In this document: positions 35,801-43,667 of the stretch, piece by piece
Layout of the letters: each line of letters begins with the position of its first letter
How positions within the stretch are numbered: the first letter of the stretch is position 1
Assembly: GCF_900107235.1 (NCBI RefSeq)
Contig: NZ_FNPF01000005.1
Span: 248,001-312,000, forward strand
Direction: 5' to 3'
Length of the DNA stretch: 64,000 nt
From: Citreimonas salinaria
GTDB lineage: Bacteria > Pseudomonadota > Alphaproteobacteria > Rhodobacterales > Rhodobacteraceae
Made by a program: the position numbers and the translations under genes
Notes under the pieces: model-generated
What the model saw: only the letters and a program-made list of their open reading frames with translations
Database searches by the model: none
What the model was told of the DNA's origin: nothing

Positions 35801-37109
35801 TATTCCCGGCCTGATGATCTCGGCCCCCGCCTCGGGGACCGGCAAGACGACCGTGATGCTGGGCCTGCTGCGCGCACTGGCCGAGGACGGCATGACCGTC
35901 CAGCCGTTCAAGTCCGGCCCCGACTATATCGACCCGGCCTTCCACCTCGCGGCCAGCGGGCGGGCGTCGTTCAACCTCGACGGCTGGGCGATGGGGCCGC
36001 ACCTGTGGAACGCGATCGCCGCGCGCGCGCAGGGCGCCGACCTGTGCGTGGCCGAAGGGTCGATGGGCCTCTACGACGGGGTCGCCACGCGCGGCCAGCA
36101 AGGGTTCGGCAACAGCGCCGAGACGGCTCAGGCGATGGGTTGGCCCGTGGTGCTGGTGGTCGACGTGGGCGGGCAGGCCCAGTCGGCCGCCGCGACGGCG
36201 ATGGGCTTTCGGGACTACGCGCCCGACCTGCCCTTCGCCGGGGTGATCCTGAACCGCGTCGCCTCGCCCCGGCACGACCGGCTGGTGCGCGCGGGGATGG
36301 AGCGCGCAGGCATCCCCGTGCTCGGCTCGCTGCCCCGGCGCGGCGACCTGGCCCTGCCCGAGCGCCACCTGGGCCTGATCCAGGCGGTCGAGCATCCCGA
36401 TCTCGACGCCGCCATCGCCGGTTACGCCGCCTTCCTGCGCGACAACGTCGACCTGGCCGCCATCCGCGCCGCCGCGGCGGGCCACGCGCTGCCGACCGGC
36501 GGCGCCCTGCCCGACCCGCCGGCGCAGCGCATCGCCATCGCCCGCGACGCGGCGTTCAGCTTCACATACCCGCACCTGCTGGAGGGCTGGCAGGCCAAGG
36601 GCGCGCAGATCCTGCCCTTCTCGCCGCTGGCCGACGAGGCGCCCGATGCAGGCGCCGACCTCGTCTGGCTGCCGGGCGGCTACCCCGAGCTTCACGCCGG
36701 CCGGATCGCGGCCGCGACGAGCTTCCTCGACGGCCTGCGCCGACACGCCGAAACCCGCCCCGTGCACGGCGAATGCGGCGGCTACATGGTGCTGGGCGAG
36801 GCGCTGATCGACAAGGAGGGCGAGCGGCACGAAATGGCCGGGCTGCTTGGCCTCGTGACCAGCTACGAGAAGCGCAAGTTCCACCTGGGCTATCGCCGGG
36901 CGGTGCTGCATTCGGCCCTGCCCGGCCACGCGCCTGGGACCGCGCTGCGGGGCCACGAGTTCCACTACTCGACCATCCTCGAACAGCCCGACGCTCCGCT
37001 GGCGCATGTCGCGGATGCCGACGGCAACCCGGTGCCGGAAACCGGCTCGGTCCGCGGCCACGCGTCCGGCACGTTCTTCCACCTCATCGCCGCCGAGGAG
37101 GCTCCATGA
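35793..37109 (+). CDS. cobB: Hydrogenobyrinic acid a,c-diamide synthase CobB
   Basis: 438-residue glutamine-dependent amidotransferase. The N-terminal ATP domain has [12 protein letters not shown] (about 9-20), '[13 protein letters not shown]' and '[11 protein letters not shown]'. The C-terminal glutaminase domain has its nucleophile Cys in '[11 protein letters not shown]' and the closing His in 'HASGTFFH'. It amidates the a and c acetates to give the CobNST substrate. Coupled to cobM (8-bp overlap) and cobA (4-bp overlap). Confidence 0.96.
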   Translation: MADIPGLMISAPASGTGKTTVMLGLLRALAEDGMTVQPFKSGPDYIDPAFHLAASGRASFNLDGWAMGPHLWNAIAARAQGADLCVAEGSMGLYDGVATRGQQGFGNSAETAQAMGWPVVLVVDVGGQAQSAAATAMGFRDYAPDLPFAGVILNRVASPRHDRLVRAGMERAGIPVLGSLPRRGDLALPERHLGLIQAVEHPDLDAAIAGYAAFLRDNVDLAAIRAAAAGHALPTGGALPDPPAQRIAIARDAAFSFTYPHLLEGWQAKGAQILPFSPLADEAPDAGADLVWLPGGYPELHAGRIAAATSFLDGLRRHAETRPVHGECGGYMVLGEALIDKEGERHEMAGLLGLVTSYEKRKFHLGYRRAVLHSALPGHAPGTALRGHEFHYSTILEQPDAPLAHVADADGNPVPETGSVRGHASGTFFHLIAAEEAP

Positions 37110-37825
37110 CCGGCTTCGTCAGCTTCGTTGGCTCCGGCCCCGGCGACCCCGAACTTCTGACCCTGAAGGCCGTCGACCGCCTCAAGCGCGCGGACGCGGT
37201 GCTGTTCGACGACCTCGCCTCGGGGCCGATCCTGGACCACGTGCGGCGCGGCGCGGACCTCGTCGGTGTAGGCAAGCGCGCCGGGCGGGCGTCGCCCAAG
37301 CAGAACCACGTCAGCCGCCTGCTGGTCGAATACGCGCAGGACAATGCCCGCGTCGTGCGGCTGAAATCCGGCGACAGCGGGCTTTTCGGCCGGCTCGAGG
37401 AAGAGCTGATCGCCGTGCGCGCCGCCGGCATCGAGTACGAGATCGTGCCCGGGGTGCCCTCGGCCTGCGCGGCCGCCGCCGCCGCCGGCATCCCGCTGAC
37501 CCGGCGGCTGACCGCGCGGCGGGTGCAGTTCGTCACCGGCCACGACATCACCGGCGCCCTGCCCGAGGACGTCAACCTCGACGCGCTGGCCGATCCGGCG
37601 GCGTCCACCGTGGTGTTCATGGGCAAACGGACCTTCCCGGCGCTGCTGGCCAAGCTGCTGGCGCGCGGCCTGCCGGCCTCCACCCCGGCGATCCTGGCCG
37701 AAGCCGTGAGCACGCCCGAACAACACGTCTCGCGCCACACCGTCGCCGCGCTGGCCGACCGGCTGGCGGGCGAGATCGGCAACAAGCCCGCGCTGATCCT
37801 CTACGGGCCGCTGGCCGATGCTTGA
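37106..37825 (+). CDS. cobA: Uroporphyrinogen-III C-methyltransferase CobA
   Basis: 239-residue SAM-dependent enzyme that methylates C-2 and C-7 of uroporphyrinogen III to give precorrin-2, the entry to B12 and siroheme. 'FVGSGPGDPELLTLKAVDRL' (read in part), 'VLFDDLAS', 'VGKRAGR', 'VVRLKSGDSGLFGR' and 'PGVPSACAAAAAAGIPLT' are signatures. It is a single-domain form without CysG dehydrogenase or ferrochelatase parts. It is the last gene of the continuous overlap chain; a second riboswitch follows. Confidence 0.95.
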   Translation: MTGFVSFVGSGPGDPELLTLKAVDRLKRADAVLFDDLASGPILDHVRRGADLVGVGKRAGRASPKQNHVSRLLVEYAQDNARVVRLKSGDSGLFGRLEEELIAVRAAGIEYEIVPGVPSACAAAAAAGIPLTRRLTARRVQFVTGHDITGALPEDVNLDALADPAASTVVFMGKRTFPALLAKLLARGLPASTPAILAEAVSTPEQHVSRHTVAALADRLAGEIGNKPALILYGPLADA

Positions 37826-37889
37826 GGCGGCCGCTAGCCGACGGCCAAGCGTCGCATTTGACCTTGAGCGGGACGGGGCGGGCTGACAC

Positions 37890-38060
37890 AGTGACATCGT
37901 GCGGTGTCGCGCAGGCGACACTGGGAACCGGGTGCGAATCCCGGGCTGCCCCCGCAACTGTAAGCGGTGAGCGTCGAGGAATATCCACTGGCCCGACGGG
38001 CCGGGAAGGACCGAAGGCGCATCGACCCGCAAGCCAGGAGACCGGCCGCACGCCAAGAAG
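37890..38060 (+). promoter_or_regulatory. Cobalamin riboswitch upstream of the CbiM-like permease
   Basis: Aptamer elements in order: a GTGTCGC/GCGACAC hairpin (about 37902-37920), GGGAACCGGGTGCGAATCCC (about 37923-37942), the core GCTGCCCCCGCAACTGTAA (37945-37963) and a perfect-looking B12 box AAGCCAGGAGACCGGCC (38031-38047). An expression platform follows with GGCCC/GGGCC and GCTGCC-GGAGG-GGCAGC (38082-38098) hairpins ahead of the permease start. This copy matches the consensus better than the first riboswitch in the window. Confidence 0.95.
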
Positions 38061-38118
38061 GCCCGAAGGGCCACCACTCCCGCTGCCGGAGGGGCAGCAC
38101 CATATGGAAGGGACAGAC

Positions 38119-38796
38119 ATGCATATCGAACCGGGCGTCGTCGACGCGGCCAAGATGGGCCTCGCCACCGCCACCGCCGCAGGGGCCATCGGCTACACCG
38201 CGAAACTGAGCTGGCAGGAACTGTGCAGCGCGAAGGCCGCGACGCTGGCGCTGCGCGCGGGCCTGGCCACCATCGGCACCTTCGCCTTCTTCGAGGTTCT
38301 GCCGAACTTCCAGGCCGGCGTGTCCGAGGTGCACTTCATCCTGGGGACCACGCTGTTCCTGCTGCTGGGTGCCGCGCCCGCCGCGATCGGGCTGATGCTG
38401 GGCCTGCTGCTGCAGGGCCTGACGCTGGCGCCCACGGACCTGCCGATGTTCTTCGTCAACGCGACGACGCTGCTGGTGCCGCTGTTCGCGATGACCGCGC
38501 TGGCGCGCCGGGTGATCCCCGCCGGCACTCCTTACGTCGACCTGCGCTACGCCGACGTGCTGAAGCTGTCGGCGACCTACCAGGGCGGCGTCGTCGCCTG
38601 GGTCGCGTTCTGGGTGTTCTACGGCCAGGGCGTGGGCGCGGAAAGCGCGGCCTCGGTGGCGACCTTCGCCGCCGCCTACGCCGTCGTCCTGCTGGTCGAG
38701 CCGATCGTGGACCTGGCGGCGCTGGCCGGTGCCAAGGCGCTGCGCGGCCGCGTGCCGCAGGGTCTACTCACGCCGCGCCTGCACTCGGCGGCCTGA
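38119..38796 (+). CDS. CbiM-like cobalt energy-coupling-factor permease (substrate subunit)
   Basis: 225-residue inner-membrane protein with about six hydrophobic helices, related to CbiM/NikM substrate-capture subunits of cobalt ECF transporters. The protein begins M-H-I; in CbiM/NikM the free N-terminal Met-His coordinates the metal, which supports ATG 38119 (GAAGGGA ribosome site) over in-frame ATG 38104. A further His lies in 'VSEVHFILGTTLF'. It is controlled by a cobalamin riboswitch, so cobalt import is the best guess. No CbiN, CbiQ or CbiO partner genes are nearby. Confidence 0.82.
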   Translation: MHIEPGVVDAAKMGLATATAAGAIGYTAKLSWQELCSAKAATLALRAGLATIGTFAFFEVLPNFQAGVSEVHFILGTTLFLLLGAAPAAIGLMLGLLLQGLTLAPTDLPMFFVNATTLLVPLFAMTALARRVIPAGTPYVDLRYADVLKLSATYQGGVVAWVAFWVFYGQGVGAESAASVATFAAAYAVVLLVEPIVDLAALAGAKALRGRVPQGLLTPRLHSAA

Positions 38797-38812
38797 ACCT
38801 TCGACATCGGGG

Positions 38813-38843
38813 CCGGGTCTTCGCGCGAAGGCCCGGGCCTTTT
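38813..38843 (+). terminator. Rho-independent terminator after the CbiM-like gene
   Basis: A 10-bp stem (38813-38822 with 38827-38836, one T-G wobble) closes a GCGC tetraloop and is followed by GCC and TTTT (38840-38843). It sits 16 bp after the permease stop and 27 bp before cobF, so cobF probably needs its own promoter or read-through. Confidence 0.75.
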
Positions 38844-38870
38844 CATGCGCATGTATCACCGAGGACGCCC

Positions 38871-39605
38871 ATGATCCGCGATCTCTGGCTTGTCGGCATC
38901 GGCACCGGCTCGCCCGGGCATGTCACGCTGGAAGGCGTGCAGGCGCTGCGCGAGGCTGCAGCGATCCTGCTGCCCCGGAAGTCGGGCAAGGACGACCTCG
39001 CGCATCTGCGCCACCGCATCCTCGAAGCCGCTGGCGCGACCGCACGCGTGATCCCGTTCGATTACCCCGTGCGCGACGAGTCGCTGCCCTACCAGGCCCG
39101 CGTCGCCGCCTGGCACGACGAGATCGCACACCGTTGGCAGGCAGCGCTGCGCGACGCGCCGGACGGGCCGGTGGCGCTGCTCGTCTGGGGCGATCCGTCG
39201 CTCTACGACAGCACGATGCGCATCGCCAAGCGGCTGGACCCGCGCCCGCGCCTCCGCGTCGTGCCCGGCATCACCGCGATCCAGGCACTGACGGCGGCGC
39301 ATGCCATTCCGCTCAACACCGTGAACGGCCCTGTAACCATCACCACCGGCCGGCGGCTCCACGACGGGGGCTGGCCCGCCGGGGCGGACACCCTCGTCGT
39401 CATGCTGGACGCCGAGTGCCGGTTCAGCGACCTCGAACCCGAGGGGCTGCACATCTGGTGGGGCGCCTATCTGGGCAGCGAGGACCAGATCCTGCGCAGC
39501 GGACGCGTGGAGGACGTGGCCGAAGACATCGCCGGGACGCGCCGCGCCGCGCGCGAGCGGCACGGCTGGATCATGGACACGTACCTGCTGCGCCGCCTGC
39601 GCTAG
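38871..39605 (+). CDS. cobF: Precorrin-6A synthase (deacetylating) CobF
   Basis: 244-residue tetrapyrrole methylase that methylates C-1 and releases acetate. 'LWLVGIGTGSPGHVTLEGVQAL' (read in part), 'LLVWGDPSLYDSTMRIA', 'VVPGITAIQALTAAHAIPLNT' (read in part) and 'WWGAYLGSEDQILRSG' identify CobF. It is separated from the main cob chain by the riboswitch-permease unit and a terminator. Its TAG stop lies in a CTAG (39602-39605) shared with the convergent monooxygenase gene. Confidence 0.94.
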   Translation: MIRDLWLVGIGTGSPGHVTLEGVQALREAAAILLPRKSGKDDLAHLRHRILEAAGATARVIPFDYPVRDESLPYQARVAAWHDEIAHRWQAALRDAPDGPVALLVWGDPSLYDSTMRIAKRLDPRPRLRVVPGITAIQALTAAHAIPLNTVNGPVTITTGRRLHDGGWPAGADTLVVMLDAECRFSDLEPEGLHIWWGAYLGSEDQILRSGRVEDVAEDIAGTRRAARERHGWIMDTYLLRRLR

Positions 39606-40876
39606 GCCACGCGTGCCTGCGCCGGGATCGTTGGCGGTGCCGCGTTCAGCGCGTCGATGGCGAGGCCGGCGGCGGACTTGTAACCGGCCATGAAGGCCGC
39701 GCGTTCCTCCGGCGCGATCACCGCGTCGACATTGTCGAACACCCCGCCGCAGCGATCGTCGAGCAGGTTCAGCAGCCCGAACGGACCCGCGCCCCGATTC
39801 CGCAGCACGAGTTTCGAGATCGGCCCGCACAACTGCGCATCATACGCCGCCAGCGCGTCGGGCGTGACCCCATGGCGCAGCATCTGCGCGCCCAGCACAC
39901 GGGCGTCAACGATGGCCTGGCTCGCCCCGTTGGACCCGGTCGGATACATCGCGTGTGCCGCGTCGCCCATCAGCGCGACCGGCCCGTCGACCCATGTATC
40001 CACCGGGTCGCGGTCGATCATCGGATTCTCGTAGGCGCCGTCGGCGCCCGACAGCAGCGCGGGCACGTCCAGCCAGTCGTAGCGATAATCGTCGAAGTGG
40101 TGGATGAACGCCGACACCGGCACCGGGCGGAACCAGCCCTTGTGCGGCCAGGTGCCGTCGCCCTCGACCGTGACCTCGGCGATCCAGTTGAGCAGCGACA
40201 GCCCGTCCGCGTCCGGCTGCGAAATCGGATACAGCACCATCCGCTGCCGGTGCGTCCCCAGCCCCACGAAGGACGCGGGCGAACGTGGCGCCTTCGCGCG
40301 CACCGTCCCGCGCCACATCAGCGCGCCGCCCCAGTGGATCGGCGGCTGGTCCGGGTGCATCTGCGCGCGCACGGCCGAGTGGATGCCGTCGGCGCCGATC
40401 AGCAGGCGGCCGCGCAGCGTCTCGGTGCCGGCATCGGCCTCGACCGTCGCCTCGGCCCCGTCGGCAACGGCGCGATAGCCGGTAACCTTCGCCCCCAGCC
40501 GCACCGCGTCCGGACCGGCACGCGCCACCAGCGTGCGATACAGCAGCATGTGGAATTCGCCGCGATGGCAGGCGATCTGCGGCCAGGCATAGCCCGCGTC
40601 GCGGCCGCGCGGCTCGGCATAGACTTCGCGGCCGTTCAGGCCCACCAGCGCCCATTCACGGATCGGCAGTCCGACGCGATGCAGCGCCTCCTCGTCCAGC
40701 CCGAGGTCGATCAGTTCGCGCACCGCGTTCGGCTGCAGGTTGATTCCCACGCCCAGCGGCCGCATCTCGCGCGCCGCCTCGACCACCGTGCAGGGCACGC
40801 CGATCCCGTGCAGCGTCAACGCCAGCGTCAGCCCGCCGATGCCGCCGCCGGCAATGATCACGCGCCCGTTCTCCAT
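39602..40876 (-). CDS. FAD-dependent aromatic-ring-type monooxygenase
   Basis: 424-residue class-A flavoprotein monooxygenase (salicylate/p-hydroxybenzoate hydroxylase-like). The dinucleotide fold is 'VIIAGGGIGGLTLALTLHGIG' (read in part), with 'RPLGVGINLQPNAVREL', the ADGIHSAVR stretch and the second FAD motif 'VALMGDAAHAMYPTGSNGASQ' (read in part). No signal peptide. ATG 40876 has a GGGGGAAGAG ribosome site; the upstream open frame is unrelated. Substrate unknown. It lies next to a divergent DJ-1/PfpI gene, not in an obvious pathway. Confidence 0.85.
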   Translation of the reverse strand: MENGRVIIAGGGIGGLTLALTLHGIGVPCTVVEAAREMRPLGVGINLQPNAVRELIDLGLDEEALHRVGLPIREWALVGLNGREVYAEPRGRDAGYAWPQIACHRGEFHMLLYRTLVARAGPDAVRLGAKVTGYRAVADGAEATVEADAGTETLRGRLLIGADGIHSAVRAQMHPDQPPIHWGGALMWRGTVRAKAPRSPASFVGLGTHRQRMVLYPISQPDADGLSLLNWIAEVTVEGDGTWPHKGWFRPVPVSAFIHHFDDYRYDWLDVPALLSGADGAYENPMIDRDPVDTWVDGPVALMGDAAHAMYPTGSNGASQAIVDARVLGAQMLRHGVTPDALAAYDAQLCGPISKLVLRNRGAGPFGLLNLLDDRCGGVFDNVDAVIAPEERAAFMAGYKSAAGLAIDALNAAPPTIPAQARVA

Positions 40877-41072
40877 GCTCTTCCCCCTCGCGACCGTCCT
40901 GGCGCGACTGTGCCAGCCGGCGGCGTGACGGGGCAAGGGCCGGAATGCGCGCAGGTCACGAAGATATGCGGCGCCGGCGCGGAACGCGCCCGGTCCGGAC
41001 ACGTAGACCTGATGACGGACGGCATCGCCGCGATGCCGAAGACCGAGGGACATAGCGAAAGGACGACCACCG

Positions 41073-41747
41073 ATGAGAATCCTGATGGTTCTGACCTCGC
41101 ATGACGGATTGGGCGATACCGGGCGCAAGACAGGCTTCTGGCTCGAGGAATTCGCAGCACCCTACTACGCCTTCCGCGATGCGGGCGCCGAGGTCACGCT
41201 GGCCTCGCCCCAGGGCGGGCAGCCGCCGGTGGACCCCGCCAGTGATGCCGAGAACGCCCAGACCGACGCCACCCGCCGCTTCAGGGACGATTCCGAGGCG
41301 CAGCGCGCGCTGTCGGGGACCGCGCCTCTGTCGACGGTGAGCGCGGATGACTTCGACGCGATCTTCTATCCCGGCGGCCACGGGCCCCTTTGGGACCTGG
41401 CCGACGACGCCCACAGCACCGCGCTGATCGAACGCTTCGCCGCGGCCGGAAAGCCCATCGGCGCAGTCTGCCACGCGCCCGCGGTATTCAAGAACCCCAA
41501 GGGTCCGGACGGGCGCGCGCTGATCGCGGGGCGGCTGGTGACCGGCTTCGCAAATTCCGAGGAAAAGGCCGTCGGCCTGAACACCGTGGTGCCCTTCCTG
41601 GTCCAGGACATGCTGAACGCCAATGGCGGGCACTACGAGAAGGGCGAGGACTGGGCGTCCTTCGTGGTGATGGATGGCGGAATCGTCACCGGGCAGAACC
41701 CGGCATCCAGCAAGGAAGCCGCGCACAAGCTGATGGCGCTGGTCTGA
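41073..41747 (+). CDS. DJ-1/PfpI (Hsp31-like) family protein
   Basis: 224-residue class-I glutamine-amidotransferase-fold protein. The nucleophile elbow is 'GAVCHAPAVF' and the conserved Glu is in 'GFWLEEFAAPYY'; 'AIFYPGGHGPLWDLADD' is typical of the Hsp31/glyoxalase III/YajL-like group. A protein or nucleotide repair (deglycase) or glyoxalase-III role is possible; the sequence alone does not decide. Divergent from the flavin monooxygenase across 196 bp in which no clear element was seen. Confidence 0.88.
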   Translation: MRILMVLTSHDGLGDTGRKTGFWLEEFAAPYYAFRDAGAEVTLASPQGGQPPVDPASDAENAQTDATRRFRDDSEAQRALSGTAPLSTVSADDFDAIFYPGGHGPLWDLADDAHSTALIERFAAAGKPIGAVCHAPAVFKNPKGPDGRALIAGRLVTGFANSEEKAVGLNTVVPFLVQDMLNANGGHYEKGEDWASFVVMDGGIVTGQNPASSKEAAHKLMALV

Positions 41748-41764
41748 CGGCGCCTGCTCCGGTG

Positions 41765-42592
41765 CTATCGATTCGCCTGCGGGCGGGGCCGGGCGGGGAA
41801 GATGTCGGCCATCGCGGTCTCGAACGACTGCCAACTCATGGTGGCGGAATTGCCGGCATAGCCTTCGTAGAAGGATTTGCCCGACGCGGTCGGCAGCCCG
41901 GCCCAGATACGGGCGAGGTTCAGCATGAAGCGGTCCCGTGACAGCGCGCCCGATTTGAAGGCGTGCATCCCCGCCTGCGCCAGCAACCGGTCGGCCAGCC
42001 GGTCCTGCACGGCTGGCGAGAATCGCGTGGCGGGGTCGATCTCGAGCGCCTCGACCAGGGCGCGCAGGGTCGACGGGATGAACTGGTAGCGTCCGATCGC
42101 ATGCGGCTGTCGCGGCGTGGCGTCGATCCAGGCGTAGATCTCGGCGATCGTCATCCGCGTGGGGGCGTTCGGCGGCGGGATCTTCGCGCCGTGCTGGACC
42201 GCGTCGAACCCGGCGCGCCCGGCCTCGGCCTTGGCGATGATGTCGCGCAGCCGCGACGCGCGCGCCGCCAGCGTCCCGGTGAAATCGGCGCCCTGGCGCA
42301 GCCCCAGCCCCGCGCGCGGGGTCGGCTGCCACAGGCTTGCGCCGTCGAGCATGGCGAACAGGCTCGGGCCGCCGGGGCGGTCGTCGTCCTCCCCCGTCCT
42401 CTCCACCGGCTGAAGGATGCCGCGGGCCGCGGGAAAACCGCCGCCCGGCGCGATCGCGTCGTCCTCCAGCGCGATGAAGGCCGCGCGGTCCGTGCGGAAA
42501 AGCCCGTCGGACAGAAGTGAAACGGGCGTGGCTCCCGCCGCGCCCCCCAGGGTCGCGGCGATCATCATGCCGGTGCAAAGCGTTTGCGTCAT
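41765..42592 (-). CDS. Putative secreted muramidase / lysozyme-fold protein
   Basis: 275-residue exported protein: Sec signal (MTQTLCTGMMIAATLGGAAGA), a disordered linker with 'ERTGEDDDRPGGPS', then a domain of about 150 residues with 'IIAKAEAGRAGFDAVQHG', 'AIGRYQFIPSTLRALVEAL' and 'FSPAVQDRLADRLLAQAG'. This pattern (Glu near the start, GRYQF, SPA.QD) resembles phage-type lysozymes or transglycosylases that cut peptidoglycan. The assignment is by motif only. Ends 17 bp from the convergent DJ-1 gene. Confidence 0.7.
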   Translation of the reverse strand: MTQTLCTGMMIAATLGGAAGATPVSLLSDGLFRTDRAAFIALEDDAIAPGGGFPAARGILQPVERTGEDDDRPGGPSLFAMLDGASLWQPTPRAGLGLRQGADFTGTLAARASRLRDIIAKAEAGRAGFDAVQHGAKIPPPNAPTRMTIAEIYAWIDATPRQPHAIGRYQFIPSTLRALVEALEIDPATRFSPAVQDRLADRLLAQAGMHAFKSGALSRDRFMLNLARIWAGLPTASGKSFYEGYAGNSATMSWQSFETAMADIFPARPRPQANR

Positions 42593-42879
42593 CGGGGCCC
42601 CGTTCTGGTTGCCATGCGGGCATCGTGCCCGTCACAGGTTCAGATTCGGTTAGCCTCAAAGACAGGGTCAGGATTCGTCGATGTGTTGACGAAAGGTGAA
42701 TCCGTCTCTGCAAGCCATTGATTTTGCTTAGGAGCAAGCATGTCCCGCCGTGGGACACCCCGTGGCGCACCAGTCCGATGGCCCCGCGGCGTGCCCAGAT
42801 TCCACACAATCTCTCCCATGAACGGACGCGGACCGATCCCGGCGCTTGACTTGCTCACCCAGCCGGGGTCGAAGGCGCC
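42593..42879. other. Divergent intergenic region with an inverted repeat
   Basis: 287 bp between the muramidase-like gene (minus) and the YitT gene (plus). It is less GC-rich than its neighbours around 42640-42735 and must hold both promoters. A TGTCCC-GCCGT-GGGACA inverted repeat lies at 42741-42757, a possible operator. A 68-codon open frame at 42740-42946 overlaps it but has no codon bias or homology I recognise. Confidence 0.4.
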
Positions 42880-43497
42880 ATGCTTCTTCTCAGCTCTCCC
42901 CCGCCCGACCGCCACACCCCCTGGGAGGACGTCCAGGGCATCCTGATCGGCGCCACGCTGGTGGCGCTGTCGATCCAGTTCCTCCGTGCGGCGGGCCTGT
43001 TCACCGGCCAGATCGCCGGCCTGTCGCTGGTCATCGCCTACCCCACGGGCTGGGCATTCGGGGCGATCTTCTTCGTGCTGAACCTGCCCTTCTACGTGCT
43101 GGCGGTGCGCCAGCTGGGCTGGACCTTCACGCTGAAAAGCTTCGCCGCCGTCACGCTCATGGCCGCGCTGGCCGAGACGCTGCCGCTGGTGCTGACGGTG
43201 AGCGAGGTCCATCCCGCGCTGGGAGCGACGCTGTTCGGCATCCTGTCCGGCGTCGGCCTGCTGTCGCTGTTCCGCCATGGCGCCACGCTGGGCGGCGTCG
43301 GGGTCGTCGCGCTGTGGTTGCAGGACACGCGCGGCATCAAGGCCGGCACCGTGCAGCTTGCCTTCGACCTGGGCGTCTTCCTGCTGGCGCTGACCCTCTT
43401 TCCCTGGCCGGTCGTCGCCTGGTCGCTGCTGGGCGCGGTGATCCTGAACGTCGTGATCATCATCAACCACCGCCGTGACCGCTACATCGCCCGCTGA
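42880..43497 (+). CDS. YitT-family (DUF161) membrane protein
   Basis: 205-residue integral membrane protein with five to six hydrophobic helices and short loops. 'GLFTGQIAGLSLVIAY' near helix 1-2 and 'GAIFFVLNLPFYVLA' are the family hallmark region. It lacks the C-terminal cytoplasmic DUF2179 domain of the long Bacillus YitT proteins. Function in bacteria is unknown. A 7-bp hairpin (CTGCCCG/CGGGCAG, 43509-43527) follows the stop. Confidence 0.85.
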   Translation: MLLLSSPPPDRHTPWEDVQGILIGATLVALSIQFLRAAGLFTGQIAGLSLVIAYPTGWAFGAIFFVLNLPFYVLAVRQLGWTFTLKSFAAVTLMAALAETLPLVLTVSEVHPALGATLFGILSGVGLLSLFRHGATLGGVGVVALWLQDTRGIKAGTVQLAFDLGVFLLALTLFPWPVVAWSLLGAVILNVVIIINHRRDRYIAR

Positions 43498-43508
43498 GGC
43501 CGCGCCGC

Positions 43509-43527
43509 CTGCCCGCTTTCCGGGCAG
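43509..43527 (+). terminator. Hairpin after the YitT gene
   Basis: A perfect 7-bp stem CTGCCCG/CGGGCAG with a CTTTC loop starts 12 bp after the stop. No T-run follows, so it is at best a weak or Rho-aided terminator. Confidence 0.4.
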
Positions 43528-43667
43528 GTCACGCAAGTGCCCGCCCATTCTTCTTGCATCGCGCCCACGGCTTGGTCACGCTCGGCCATGGGCGCTGTCA
43601 CGCGCGGATCCGTGCGGCGTAGATATTGGCGCCACATCAAGAACAGGCCCAACAGGGAGAGACCACA

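Noticed and set aside
37931-37945. tRNA T-loop-like GGTGCGAATCCC
   Set aside because: It belongs to the conserved core of the cobalamin riboswitch; no acceptor or anticodon stems surround it.
42740-42946. 68-codon open frame MSRRGTPRG...
   Set aside because: Begins inside an inverted repeat, is Arg/Pro-rich as expected for an off-frame read in GC-rich DNA, and overlaps the yitT start.
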